Notes: generated by a model not told the origin, from the sequence alone. A stretch of 64,000 nucleotides of DNA from Sternotherus odoratus (GCA_032164245.1 JAVMKO010000003.1:85542390-85606389), one strand, 5' to 3'. Numbered from the stretch's first letter, positions 44,632 through 55,734 are shown. Made by a program: numbers and translations.

Positions 44632-46080
44632 ACATCTGCACAAGGGTCCAAGCCTCAAGGTGCTGAGAAATGCCAAGGGCCTCAGCACTTTACAGGATTG
44701 GACCCATAAGCAGGAGACAATTCATTTACATTAGAATAACGTCTCTCTGAGTGAAGAATTAGGCCCTCAGTCTCTATCAAGCAAAAGGAGTGTGATTTAC
44801 AAAAGGAAAAGTACAACATTTACAGAATTGGTATTCAAACTTTGTGAGACATCATTTTAGAAATTTTAACCACTTTTCTGTATAGCTTCATCATACTACG
44901 TAGGACATAAAAGGAGAATTGGATCAATTAATGACAAGCAGTTGAATCTTTTCAAATAGCAGACTTCCTTTAGGTCTCAGAGACGATATCTTATGCTTTT
45001 GGCAAAGGTTGATAAGTAATATAAATTCCTTGTGTGTTCAACATGAGGATCAGACTAAAATTAACCCCACTCTTGGATGGGAGGTAGCCAGCTTGACTCT
45101 GTGATCCATTATGTGAAAAGAGGAATGTTTCTGTCTATACCCAGAGGTAAACTCCACAGACAAGAAGTCATTGAAATGAATTATGTCACCAATCTTGCTA
45201 AACCTAGGTCAGTAGCAGAAATGCCTCTCTATTTCAGTATGCTCACCACCTAAGTACATTTAGCCTTTAAACTATGGGACTTCCCTTTTTTAAAATGTCA
45301 CCTGCTTTAAAATTCCAATAGTTTGTATTTTTAGATGCTGGGGTTGGGATGAGTGCAAAAATAATGACATTTCTGGCCTTATAAGTAATTCCTTCATTTT
45401 ACTGTTACTAGAAATGAAGCATAATATGGACTAAGGAGAACTGCTTCTGCTTATTTTAACCTCTTATGGTCTGAGATAGGAACTCGGAAAAAATGTGCAC
45501 CTTTCTGACATAAAGGCTACACAATCTATATCACCTGTGTGAAAAAAAATGTCCTCTGTATAATTCCAATGTAGCAGTGGTGCATTCTAAACCATAGTGT
45601 AGATTTAATTTTCACCCTTGCTACCTTGATTCTTCTCCTGAAACCCATGTTAACCAGAAAACTTTCGGCCCTCCTATTGCCTACCTTGACTATTTTTCAT
45701 CTTCCAGGGCAAGGGGAGATGCATGCTCCAGGTCCTTCTCTTGGAACAAAGATCCCACCTTTTTATTTCCATTATGCTCAAGGACCTCCATTGCTTTGAG
45801 TCTATCTCTAGTGAGTAAATTCAGATGCATCTCGCTCTAACGCCTGTCATGATCCATTGATCTTTGAACAGAGTAGGGAGGGAGGAGGAGAAGTGCATTG
45901 CTACAGAGCATTCCCTTCTCCTTTCACAAAGGTCCTTGCTTAGTTTCTCCACACCCAATACATAAATAAGTGTAGCTACTATACATACATACTAGGTTCC
46001 AAGGCTGGTCATATAGTGAGTATAAATAAAGGCTTCTGAGTGTAGCCATGCTTCAGAGAAGGAGCTTGGATGCCTCCAAG
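44632..46080. other. No gene recognised
   Basis: AT-rich DNA. 44640-44770 contains decayed palindromic text ('gcacaagggtccaagcctcaaggtgctgagaa'). Otherwise unassigned. Confidence 0.45.
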
Positions 46081-46084
46081 GAAG

Positions 46085-46205
46085 GGAAGCCCTGGGTTTT
46101 AGTCTCAGCTCTAACATTGATCTACTGTATGACTTTGTGCTAATGCCTCCATTTTCCCATCTGTGAAATGGGGGAAATAGTTATTATTTATCCTTAGATG
46201 GCAAG
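46085..46205 (+). repeat. MIR-type CORE-SINE relic
   Basis: Reads 'ccctgggttttagtctcagctctaacattgatc', then 'atgactttgtgctaatgcctcc', then 'ttttcccatctgtgaaatggggg'. The order is MIR core on the + strand. Confidence 0.75.
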
Positions 46206-48284
46206 AGATATACAAGTTCAACATAAGCATTCTTTTACTTGCAGTTGATAAGCCCTTCCTTAGTGTGAAACAATATACATGGCCTTCTTTTACACATCCC
46301 CTTTAAACATTAATGGCAAGTTGTTGTTTTTTTAAAGATATACTCTGATGAATATTCTCAGAAAGATCCATTAGACTGAAATTTCTGGGGAATGTTTTTA
46401 TACAGATCCAGTTCACAATACGGCTGTCTAGCAGTGGGTTAGCCTGGATTGGTTTGCCACAAGGGGATACATCCAAGTGCGGTGGTGGAATAGAGAAAGG
46501 CATGTGTTTTTTATTAAGCTCTTTTAGCTTTTTACCATTTTGTAAGGGAACACCCTTGACTGAGCTACAAAAAGATCATATTTTAAATGAAATCCTATGC
46601 AAACAATGATTTTCCATGCATTTTCATCACTTTTATTAGCATTTAAAAACATTAATATAGAATATTTCAAGCTATTAAAATCTTAAAGCCCTCCATAAAA
46701 CCCTCCACTCAACAAAAAAGTTCAAACCACTCGCTATCGTTTCAATGTATGTCAAAAAGCAGGACTCAAAAATAGAAATGATGGTGAAATTACTTGTTGA
46801 TCTATTTTTAGTCTAACCAGGCTTTTGAATGAAGTTTTTAGGCTCATATTTTCATAATTGTGTGTGTGTGTGACTGATTGTAATTTTATGGCATGCAAGT
46901 TTTCCTTGAGGGAAGGGAGATGGATTACTGAGTCAACATTTGAGCACTCATTTGGTTTGGTTTAATATTACTGGAAAGCACATAGTGGCAACCATGATAC
47001 GTACTTTGTAGTTCAACAAACAGAACAAATAAATACATTTGCGCAGTCTGCAGCCACTTGATTTTGCATGGTTAGCATCTGGGAACTACAATTTAAAAGC
47101 TTTTATCACATGATCTTTATTCGCATGAGTAGATTTATTGCTCTAATGGAAACACTATGTAAATTAGTGCTACTAACTAGTATTATTTTCTTTCGAAAAG
47201 GTTGCAGGATCGGGTTTTATGAGGACTGACTTATACTTTCTAGACTTTCAAACTCTGACCCCCTTTCTGTGCCCTCACTGAAATGCTATGTACAAATGGT
47301 ATAATAAAAACACTAAATGGATGCCGTGATATGCTTTATGGTAAACATAAAAGACAAATTTTAAGGTGTTTGGTTTTATTAAGTGAGAACTCTTTAAAGA
47401 TTTTAAAAATCCACTATTCCTGCTGTCCAAAATGTGACCATCTTCGAGCAGAGTGCCCTTAATGTCAGAACAGTTTTGGTCTTGAACATATCTCCAGGAA
47501 AAAGAACGAACGAGTGAGCAAATAATATATTTTCCAGGTCATCCTAGCAGGATACAGGTGACCATTAGAATGCTGTTACCTACATATCATATTTTAGGGA
47601 TTCTGGGAAACTCATTAAGGAGGTGCACTTCTGGAAACAATCCTGTCTTGTCAGAGCTTGTAAGGCATTACAAACAAGAAAGATTCCATAGAACTCAAAA
47701 GTTCAGTCAAGTCAGATTTCCCTAGAAAGGCAACACCCTCCAGCGCCCGTGAGCAAAATTGTGCCATGCCCTCTGAATAAAATAAAGCCCGGCATTGTCA
47801 ATTACAGTTGTTGATGGCTCAGATTTAGTTTTCTTTCTGAAGTTTTATAAAACCTGATATTTATCAATATGTATTTACTCTCTGAAGTTATTTCTATGAA
47901 AGCGGACTAGGCCCAGTTCTAGATTCCAAAATTCTCATGTAAATCACTTTGTTTACATTTATCTATATTTTACATGATAAAAGACCACGGTTTTTGGAAG
48001 CCCAACTGGAGATACCCTGGGCCTGATTTTTTGAAAGTGCTGAGCATTGATTTCAGTTCGAGCCATGAGTGCTCAGCACTTCTAAAGGAATTCTGTCTCA
48101 GGCATCTATGTTGGGCTTCCCAAAATCAAGGCATTCAAAATCAGTGGCCATATTTAAAAGAGTAGCCTTAATACTTTGCTGTTTGGCTGCTCTAATACAC
48201 CCACCATGAGAGTGTTAACATCAGGACCTTTTTCAGCAAAAAAGGCTTAGCATAGACTAGTCATTAACCCTATGCCAGTCTAGA
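46206..48284. other. No gene recognised
   Basis: AT-rich. 46860-46872 is a short (TG)n. 48015-48150 holds palindromic text ('gctgagcattgatttcagttcgagccatgagtgctcagc'). 47040-47230 looks unique and moderately complex, the sort of stretch worth a conservation test. Confidence 0.45.
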
Positions 48285-48285
48285 C

Positions 48286-48310
48286 TAATAATAATAATAA
48301 TAATAATAAT
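48286..48310. repeat. (AAT)n microsatellite
   Basis: Eight AAT units are directly visible at the edge of the MIR relic. Confidence 0.9.
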
Positions 48311-48430
48311 GCCTAGTTGTTATATAGTGTGTTTCATCAGTAGATCTCAAAGTTATTTACAAAGAATCCATTTTACAGGTAGGGAAACTGTGGCACAGAG
48401 AAGTGAAGTGTCTTGCCCAAGGTCACTCAG
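48311..48430 (-). repeat. MIR-type SINE relic
   Basis: Minus orientation: + strand reads 'catcagtagatctcaaagttatttacaaag', then 'ccattttacaggtagggaaactgtggcacagagaagtgaag', then 'gtcttgcccaaggtcactcag'. It abuts the truncated end of the LINE at 48431. Confidence 0.8.
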
Positions 48431-48570
48431 CGTAGTGCCTGCACATCACTGTCAAATGTGATAAAAACTGAGCTATCATCTGCATAAACTGACAGATGAA
48501 ATAGGAAAGCATTCAGCACTCCTGGTACAGAAAGGGCAGCCAGACAGCTTTTCAGGTGGTTCAGGAATGG
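48431..48570 (-). pseudogene. LINE reverse transcriptase, YADD block
   Basis: The minus frame ends FLFHLSVYADDSSVFITF then DSDVQAL. The YADD aspartates (codons 48478-48480 and 48475-48477) are the catalytic metal-binding pair of RT. VFITF and an acidic x-x-D-V-Q-A-L follow, as in Tx1-like elements. The frame is cut on its upstream side by the hAT MITE at 48579. Confidence 0.8.
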
Positions 48571-48578
48571 CTCTAAAC

Positions 48579-48950
48579 CAGCGGTTCTCAAACTTATTGA
48601 GACCACGACCCCTTTTCCTGCGCCGTTGGCGCGCTGCAACCCGTCTGGTCCGGCGGCTGGCTGTGGCACGACCCCCCCCCCCGGTCCCGCCGCGGGCGGC
48701 CGGCCGGTTGCACCCGGCCCACCGACCCCCACCCTGGGCAGGCTTCCGGCTGCGCCCGGGCCCCCCATCCCTGCCGCAGCTGGGTGGCCGGCTGCGCGCC
48801 GGCCCCAGTCCCCGCAGCGGGTGGGCTGCCGGCTGCGCGCCGGCCCCCAGTCCCCACCGCGGCGAGTTGTGGCGGCAGGAGCTCGCAACGCCCCGGGGAG
48901 GGCTCGGTGACCCCCCTGGGGGGTCGCGACCCCCAGTTTGAGAAACCCTG
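48579..48950. mobile_element. GC-rich hAT MITE with perfect 8-bp duplication
   Basis: CTCTAAAC flanks it at 48571-48578 and 48951-48958 without a mismatch. Ends: CAGCGGTTCTCAAACT and, in reverse, CAGGGTTTCTCAAACT, the hAT (Charlie-like) terminal type. The 372-bp body is extremely GC-rich, with a repeating unit of about 56 bp around 'gccggctgcgcgccggcccc'. Long ORFs through it on both strands are composition artefacts. Confidence 0.95.
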
Positions 48951-48958
48951 CTCTAAAC

Positions 48959-49428
48959 TAAAACTGTACAGCATTCCAGACAGACAACACCTCTGCCGAA
49001 TGACTCTGAGGACTGGGAAGCAGTGTCTAAGACCACCATTAATCTTTAGGACACTAAAAACATTATGGTACAATAAAGAAATATGTGAAAAGAACACTGG
49101 CCCAATCCCAAAGCTTCTAATGTCTTTAAAAGATGACTATGGTTAACTCTTTCAAAGTCCTTCTCCTGGCCCATTGAAACAAGCTTAATCACAAATTAAA
49201 AGCAAATTATCAAAAATACAGCTGTGAGGACTACAATGTTTGATCAGGGTGTATCAAAGAATACAGACAGTCCTAAGGCCCTGGATAAAATATGATAATC
49301 AGAGCAGAGAAGAGAAATAGATCTCCTATTCTGCAAGTCCCAGAGGTCCCCTTTTTGTGCAGACGGTCAACACCGCCCTGCAGCAACTAAGGGACAACTG
49401 TTTCTTCTGGAAACACTCAGTACCACTA
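48959..49428 (-). pseudogene. LINE reverse transcriptase, middle part
   Basis: On the minus strand, just below the LTR insertion, the sequence reads KRGDLWDLQNRRSISLLCSDYHILSRAL in essentially one frame (about 49360-49270). It corresponds to the conserved KKGDxxxxxNWRPVSLLxxDYK block of Tx1/L1 reverse transcriptases. The Arg-Pro-Val-Ser residues have decayed to Arg-Ser-Ile-Ser. Downstream the frame is lost. Confidence 0.75.
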
Positions 49429-50582
49429 TGTCATGTTACAGGAATTATTTGGAATCATATAGATCATTGGAGCAACCAGAGTCCTATAGTGGCACCGAAT
49501 CTTATGTACAGGGGGTCATAATGGATGTCTATGACCAGGTTATGGATTGCTAATTGTAAATATGGCATTGGTATGTGTGTATCAATTTGGCAGTTGAAGT
49601 TATGAATACTGGCTATGGACTGTCTGTCTTTCCAAATATTGTGCTGCCAGGGGGACATTCCAGAATACTGGGCGTCAGCTCTGCTCAGGGCTTGATGGGC
49701 CATTAAGAGCAATCAGCGACACAATGGACTCTGGGAGCTTGGAATGCCCCAATCCAGACAAGAAGTCTACAGAGAACCTGCAAGGCAGCCTGTGCATAAT
49801 GGCTTCTGCCTGCAAATAATGAGTCATGCATAGTCATGTGGTCTGCCCATGTGACTCCAGGACTCCATGGGGCTGGACTTTTCACAGCAGGAACAAAGAG
49901 GTGTTTGCAACTGGAAAAAAAACTATAAATGAAGCTGCTACAGCCCCTCCATCTTCGTCTTCTACCTTCAGCCTGCAGCCTGTCTTGCTTCCAGCTCTGA
50001 ATGGACTTTGCTACACAGGTGAACTCTGAACGAAGGTGCTGACCCATCTCTAAAGGGGATGCTTTCTAAAGACTTTGATTTGAACCTGCAGTTTATTATT
50101 TGCTGCAAGCCTGAACCAAGAGATGTGCCATTACTGCATGTAATTGATTTCTTTTAACCATTCTTAACCCTCACCTATACCTTTTTCCTTGTATAATAAA
50201 CCTTTAGATGTTAGATTCTAAAGGATTGGCAACAGCGTGATTTGTGGGAAGATCTGATTTGTATATTGACCTGGGTCTGGGGCCTAATTCTTTGGAATTG
50301 GGGAGAACCGTTTTCTTTATTTGGGGTATTGGTTTTCATAACCATTGATCCCCAGGACAGGTGGCTGGTGGTGGTGATACTGGGAAGCTGGAGTGTCTAA
50401 GGGAATTGCTTGTGTGACTTGTGGTTAGCCAGTGGGGCGAAACCAAAGTCTTTTCTGTTTGGCTGGTTTGGTTTGCCTTAGTGTGGAAAAACCCCAGCTT
50501 TGGGCTGTAGTTGCCCCTTTGGAAGCAATCTGTCCTGATCTGACACTCACAGTTGGATCCCACCAGGAACAGTACCGTCACA
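49429..50582 (+). mobile_element. Solo LTR, 1154 bp, inside the LINE
   Basis: Starts TGTCATGTTACAGG and ends CCGTCACA. CACTA flanks it at 49424-49428 and 50583-50587, a perfect 5-bp target duplication. TATAAA at 49924-49929 and AATAAA at 50195-50200 are in the right order for a + strand LTR (U3, R, U5). I recognise the 3' half as a common turtle retroviral-type LTR. No internal genes remain. Confidence 0.9.
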
Positions 50583-50587
50583 CACTA

Positions 50588-51383
50588 GAAAAAAAGTCAG
50601 GACCAATAAGATGCCAGAAATACTTGTAAAATTCAGCCCATCAATACTTGGGACCTTGCCTATGGAGAGCTGCTGGACAGCAAGAGAGACCGTCTTCCTA
50701 CCCCCGATGCAGCTCCTCCATTGCCAACCCATTACAGGCTTCAGGTAAGTGCAGAGTACTGTAAAAAGAAACCGCTGCTTTCCAGATCTCAGCAGGGTCA
50801 GTCATCAGATGACCATCTGGCAGAAGTAGGCAAAATCTGCCCATCGTCCATAGACTTCTTCTCCAACCTAAGAAAGAACCCTGTAAGAGCATCAGTTTCA
50901 TGCAGCTGAGTAAAACAGCCCTGAACCAGGGCTCCATTCACCTTCTCTTCCAACAAGCACCTCAGGGGCTAGTACTTCTCAGATAAGGTTTGTGAATCTG
51001 TACTAGGTTTCCCACATGAGGGTTGCCATGAAGTCCCAAGATGTCTTGTTCCAGAGGACTCATGGCCTGATGCAAAGATAGCATGGTAGCCTGGGTATGC
51101 TGTTGGCAGAACAGAACAGCTGGATCCGTATCTTTCCCACATCCCACCACTGTCTCAGGGATTTATACAGGGCCTTGTGGTGTTGCCACTGCTCCCAAAA
51201 CACAGCAACCACTTGGGTGAAATTCAAGTCTGGTAATAATTTGTTATGAAAGCACCAGTGGGAAGCGCAGGCAAGAAGAGGGAGGGACACACTGACAGAC
51301 ATAATGATGATCAGGCAAGTGAGTGGGAGACATTGAAGCCGAAAAAACATATTTACACTGGCCTGCATGGAATAAAAGCAATC
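50588..51383 (-). pseudogene. LINE ORF2 linker and start of reverse transcriptase
   Basis: Minus frames read ASHWCFHNKLLPDLNF then VVAVFWEQWQHHKA and LRQWWDVGKIRIQLFC (51290-51120), matching the region after the endonuclease in Tx1-clade ORF2 (PYWxFNxxLLxDxxF, FWxxW, RWWDxGKxxxxxFC). DGHLMTDPAEIWKAAVSFYSTL (about 50830-50770) precedes LSIGKVPSIDGLN (about 50660-50620), the first RT block. Several frames are needed to follow it. Confidence 0.8.
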
Positions 51384-52290
51384 TAGTCTAGCTCCTGAGA
51401 CCTGGTTGGGAGACCCTTAAGCCAAGAGCCTGGCCTAACAGTAGAGCGAGAGACCCTCCAGACGTTGTTTAGCCCAAAAGTCTGCAGGCAACAACATAGT
51501 TTCCTGGCTGCCTGAGTGTGTGGCTCCTTGTGGCTCCTGTCTAAAACATAGTCTGCAGTGCAGTTGAATCTCCTCCCAGGACAATAATAGTCAGGGCCGG
51601 CGACAGAAATTTTGGGTCCCCATATGCTGATCATTTGTGCCCCCCCCCCAGTCTCCCGCCGCCCACGGACCCCCCCCCCCCGCCCGCGGGGCCCCGCCCC
51701 GGCCCTGTTCTGACCGCGCAAGGGGCACGGTGCCCCCCACCAGCGTGACTGGCTTGCTCCCTGGCGCCCACTAATGCTGCTGGGCGGGGAGGAGGGAGCC
51801 CGGCAGCCCCCCGCCCCAGGCAGAGGCAGGACACGCCCCCCTCCCCCCGCATGTGCTCTCCCCCTCTGGGGGCACAGAGCCGCCGTGCGCTGGGGCTCCA
51901 TGTGGCTCGGCCGGGAGAAGCAAAGGGGGGTGGGGGAGGCTGCTGGGGGCCGGGGGAGGCGGCTGACGAGCGCTGCAGCGGCTGCCCGGAGCCGGGCCTT
52001 GCTGTGCAGGCCCGGCGACAAGGGGGTACAGCTGCGTACCGGGCCCACCCAGGACTTCAGGGGGCCCTTGTCCCCCCCTGTCGCCGGCCCTGATAATAGT
52101 ATCAGGTTCATGGCTGCAGAAGGAGACATGATCTCTCCCCAGGGCAGGGGCATTCACAATAAAAATATTAAAAACAATACTGCCAATACATGCCTCCACC
52201 TGGAGGAGCTGGCCCTGCAAATCTTCTTCCCAGGGAGGATCTGTGCCCTGGCACCCTAGGGAAAAGAGAACAGCAACCCCAGCCAAAGCT
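51384..52290 (-). pseudogene. LINE endonuclease fragment, split by a hAT MITE
   Basis: From 52286 the minus frame reads AGVAVLFSLGCQGTDPPWEE, then LLQVEACIGSIVFNIFIVNAPALGRDHVSFCSHEPDTII, up to the MITE edge at 52100. This matches the part of Tx1-type apurinic-like endonucleases that reads GVAVLFSP...LLxVxxxxxxxxxxxxNVYAP. The conserved NVYAP is here IVNAP. The piece continues below 51583 with no intact frame. Confidence 0.75.
51592..52092. mobile_element. hAT MITE, CAGGGCCGGC type, 501 bp
   Basis: ATAATAGT flanks it at 51584-51591 and 52093-52100 without a mismatch. Ends are exact inverted copies, CAGGGCCGGCGAC. The interior is very GC-rich (51640-52060) and gives long but meaningless ORFs on both strands, including a 256-codon frame that runs from the MITE into LINE sequence. 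Confidence 0.95.
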
Positions 52291-52444
52291 CAAGAAAGCT
52301 TTCCCTTCCCATTCATTCAATTAGTTCCCCTGATTATCAGGGTCTGAGTGCATCGCTTGCAAAAGAACATTGTCAGAGAAATTCAGAGTTGTGCTCTTTT
52401 ATGATCATCCTGCATGCATTAATGTTTAGAGAGCCATAGAGACG

Positions 52445-52515
52445 AGAAGGAGAGAGCCGGATCGATGGAGAGCGATCCATCCATCGGGGGTCAATTTATC
52501 ACGTCTAGTCTTCAC
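52445..52515. mobile_element. Fragment of a Harbinger-type MITE
   Basis: 'ggatcgatggagagcgatcc', 'atcgggggtcaatttatcacg' and 'tagtcttcaccccc' match the half of a turtle Harbinger-type MITE related to the 32892 copy. No paired end is present. Confidence 0.45.
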
Positions 52516-52779
52516 CCCCATATCTAGAATCTATCTTTGCTTTCTCTGAAGGGAGGTGCTCCTCAGCTTTCAGGACCTGCTTTTGTACAGGAACAAGTGA
52601 TGGGGTCACAAAAAACATTCCTGTGGCGGCGGGAGACAATGGCAGACCACAGAGTGTGGGAGATGGAATCTGGCAGTGCAGATGCAGGCTCTGTCTCCTG
52701 TTGGTCCTTTGATGTTCCAGCTCCCTCCGAACTATCTTTCAGAGACCCTTGAGCCAGCATGGGCAGGAAACATTTCATG

Positions 52780-53150
52780 TTTTCAGAGGTAGCAAATACT
52801 GTATAAACTGCTCCATCTATACTATATCTTGCTTGAAAGCCAGGTGCAAGGGCTGTTCCGGGATATTTAGAACTACATAAAACTGGTGCAGGAACAACAT
52901 GACATGCCTCACATCTAGCTTCTCATAGCCTAAGAGAATCCTCATAACACCAGAAACTACCTTCCCTTCATGGGAGTGATCACACACTAGTATCTCGTTG
53001 TGAAAGAAGAGGAAACAAGGGAAAAGCTTGAACAGATTCCTTGAGCCTGAGTCCCTCCTGTACCAAACAGTTCACAAGCTGCTTCTGGGCCAAGAAAATC
53101 ACTAGAGATTTGCTCATTCAAGAGGCAGATTTTATATGAGCCCAGCCAAT
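52780..53150 (-). pseudogene. LINE ORF1 fragment (Tx1-type)
   Basis: Minus reading gives SLVIFLAQKQLVNCLVQEGLRL, then KVVSGVMRILLGYEKLDVRHVMLFLHQFY and NIPEQPLHLAF. This resembles the ORF1 of Tx1-clade elements, which has KxxxVxFLxxxxxVxxLVxxGLxL and later SGxRxxxLGxxxxxLKHVxSFRRQxxxxLxxPxQxLxxxF. It lies upstream of the endonuclease pieces on the same strand at the expected side. Frames are broken. Confidence 0.6.
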
Positions 53151-53392
53151 AACATTACCTGCACACAGCAACACATCCTCCACAGTGCAGGAGACAGCTG
53201 GCACATGCCAAACAAACCCCATGCTTGTGGGTCAAATCACTAAACTCATCTGAAGTGGCTCCTTCCCCCCACCCTAAGGAAAAGGGCTGGGGGAACAAAC
53301 AACATCCATAAAGTGAAGAAATAGCACATAACACAAAACCAAAAACCACAGTCTAAAAGAAAACCAGTATGTACCAAACACAGTCTCACTCT

Positions 53393-53651
53393 CAGGGCCG
53401 GCGCTACCCATTAGGCGACGTAGGCGGTCACCTAGGATGGCAGAATTTGGAGGGTGGCTTTTTGCTCCCCTTGGCAGCAATTTGGCAGCAGCTGAATGGG
53501 TCATCCGCCGAACAGCGTCCATCAGCTTGCTGCCGACAATTCGGTGGCAACTCTACAAACTGATTCGCTGTCGGCAGCAATCCGGCGGATGCTAGGACAG
53601 GCGGAAAAATAATTACCGCCCAGGGTGGCAAAATACCTTGTGCTGGTCCTG
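53393..53651. mobile_element. hAT MITE, CAGGGCCGGC type, 259 bp
   Basis: CTCACTCT flanks it at 53385-53392 and 53652-53659 without a mismatch. Left end CAGGGCCGGCGC; right end in reverse CAGGACCAGCAC. The interior includes 'cagcaattt' and 'ggcagcaatccggcgga' blocks. It shares its ends with the 51592 and 62813 elements but not its interior. Confidence 0.95.
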
Positions 53652-53691
53652 CTCACTCTCAGGACTCCCTCAATCCTGAGAGTCCCTCACA

Positions 53692-53694
<3 letters not shown>

Positions 53695-53738
<44 letters not shown>
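53695..53738. repeat. (GA)n microsatellite
   Basis: About 22 perfect GA units. Confidence 0.95.
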
Positions 53739-53741
<3 letters not shown>

Positions 53742-53910
53742 GAAGGGTAAAAGATGATATAAGAAATGGAATGGGTCAAATTACATGTTTGTTATCTTCT
53801 CCAAAGAACACCTGTGCTCTTGGTTGTCATCACCAGTCTGAGAGTTGTGACATACTTTCTATGCAGTCTGATTTTTCACATCAGAATAATATTTACTACT
53901 CTTACAGTCA

Positions 53911-53987
53911 TATCCTGCAATCGAGTTTCACACAAAGTTACCATTGACTTCAATGGGAGTTTCGCGTGTGGAACAATGACAGGATAT
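53911..53987. mobile_element. Palindromic MITE relic, well kept
   Basis: TATCCTGCAATCGAGTTTCACAC at the left mirrors GTGTGGAACAATGACAGGATA at the right. The centre is CATTGACTTCAATGGGAG, the core seen in the other palindromic relics. About 77 bp, able to fold on itself. Confidence 0.75.
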
Positions 53988-53989
53988 GC

Positions 53990-54340
53990 CTCTAGTACTG
54001 CACATACTGACACTGTATCCCATGAAGGCGCCAAAGGAATAATAACCAAGGGCTTAATTTGGCAATAAAATTATGTCTAGCTTCTCTGTTATTTCTCATG
54101 AGGTTTCCATGGCATCAGGTGTGAACTTTTGGGCTGTTAGCTTTGGGCATCCTTTTTAGGTCCTAATAATATGGCAAAAGCATAACAGTTCTACTGACCT
54201 AGCATGAAATGAAAATGCACCTAATTCAACAGTGTACACAACTGAAACATGTTTTTTAGAATATTCGACTGCTTAAAAGGAAATTAAACAACTTTGTTTT
54301 ACTAAAATTAAACAATGAGCACCGACAACAGGAATGAAAC
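53990..54340. other. No gene recognised
   Basis: AT-rich, unassigned. Confidence 0.4.
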
Positions 54341-54341
54341 T

Positions 54342-54414
54342 GGACTTGATCCAAAGCCTGTGGGAAATCAATGGAAAGACTCTTATTGATTTCACTGGTG
54401 TCTGGATCAGGCCC
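54342..54414. mobile_element. Palindromic MITE relic
   Basis: GGACTTGATCCAAAGCC at the left mirrors GGTGTCTGGATCAGGCC at the right; the centre 'aatcaatggaaagactcttattgatttc' is itself palindromic. Confidence 0.75.
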
Positions 54415-55732
54415 ATTCTGAGGTAAAGATGGAATGTGAGTATTACTTCAGAAATGTCCTTGCTCTTCTGTTCTCTCTGTCATACATCTAAAGTTCACAT
54501 TACGTACATGTTTTTCTATGTAATTTCCTTTTTGGTATTGGTACAGGGAAAAATAAGAAGCCAGATTTACGGTATGTTTATAATTCATATTCAGAAAACT
54601 CATTTAAAAAAATTGTCAAAACCCACAGTTGCAAAGAAGTTTGATCCAGGGATTTCGCATCCCCATTCCTCTTTCCTTGACCACTGATTTCTGATAGGTG
54701 GAATATGATATTGGAGAGCAAAGCAGTAGCATATTTCATTCTTGTTGGTAGCTTTTCCAGATACATGGGTATTTTGTCTTCCTTTCCCCAACTAGTGTCT
54801 CAGCAAGGAATTCTATCTGGGCCCAGATTTCCACCTTAGAAATCCCTCTGGTTAGAGGTGTTCCCACTTTAAATGGTCTTTATCTTGCCCATATTCTGAC
54901 CCACTTGCATCCCTTAGAAAAAAACAAAACCCAGCAACCTGAGTCTGAGAAACCCAGAACCTGTTTAGTCATTTAATCTGCCCACTGGATAGAGGATTCA
55001 TGTGAGTAATTTAATGCTCACAAATGTGTCAGCTCAGTGTAGAAAAAACAGTTATGCTCATCTACAACAGCTAATAACTTTTGTTTGTTAGTGAAACCAC
55101 TATTTCAGCATGGGTTTTAACACTATGTGCTTCTTTTAGGATGAATATTGTGCTTTGAAATGGTAGTTTCCTCCATATAAATTGGGGTCAAATTACCCAC
55201 ATACATAAACTAATAGCAGGGTGACCCCAAACATCCAAAGAATTTACATTTATGTACAGGAGGAAAACATACATATTTTAAGATCAAATTGCAACATATC
55301 AGATAATGTTAGCCCTCATCATTGAATTCAGTCCATACTGTGCCCATAAATCACTCAATCTGACATAAGTGCAAAGAACATTCATTTTTCTCTTTGAGCA
55401 GAATGCAATCATGCTACAGATACAGCCTTAAAACTGGCGAGGAGTCATATCCAATAACTATCCCAATTATCCCTTGGCACAATGTTTTCCACCTGCAAGG
55501 AATGATTATGTGTCAGTTATGATGATAAAGTCCTTAAAGTGATGTTGATGCCTCATGGAAAAAATTGAAAGACATATTGTTTAGAGACAGTTCTGCTTAT
55601 AGACTGTATCATATATTTAATGTGTTTCTTTTCCCTATTTTTTTTTTATTACTAAGGACACATGCACAAAAAGACAGCGTCTTGGGAAAATAATAATTAC
55701 GTAGCTGAAGTACAGAGCTGACACTCATGAGC
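54415..55732. other. No gene recognised
   Basis: AT-rich DNA with no definable repeat or exon. Confidence 0.45.
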
Positions 55733-55734
55733 TA

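Larger units (their letters stand above)
48431..53150 (-). mobile_element. Tx1-clade L1 LINE, minus strand, broken by insertions
   Basis: From high to low coordinates the pieces keep normal order. ORF1-like text lies at about 53150-52780, endonuclease text at 52290-52101 and 51583-51384, and the linker at 51368-50700. RT starts at 50690-50588 (LSIGKVPSIDGLN), continues at 49428-49200 (KRGDLWDLQNRRSISLLCSDY) and shows the catalytic block at 48486-48475 (YADD). Between them sit a hAT MITE (48579-48950), an LTR (49429-50582) and another hAT MITE (51592-52092). Only about 2.9 kb of LINE sequence remains, 3' truncated at the MIR junction. Stops and frameshifts are frequent, so it is long dead. Confidence 0.8.

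Noticed and set aside
48427..49146. Long ORFs through 48.5-49.1 kb on both strands
   Set aside because: Produced by the GC-rich hAT MITE. Only the last 26 codons of the minus ORF (with YADD) are LINE-derived.
34999..50587. Proviral genes between the LTRs
   Set aside because: LTRs at 35003, 40430 and 49429 each have their own target duplication and unrelated DNA between them; they are separate solo LTRs and not the ends of one provirus.
51383..52153. 256-codon minus-strand ORF
   Set aside because: It runs from LINE sequence through the GC-rich hAT MITE and back into LINE sequence; the interior is a composition artefact.
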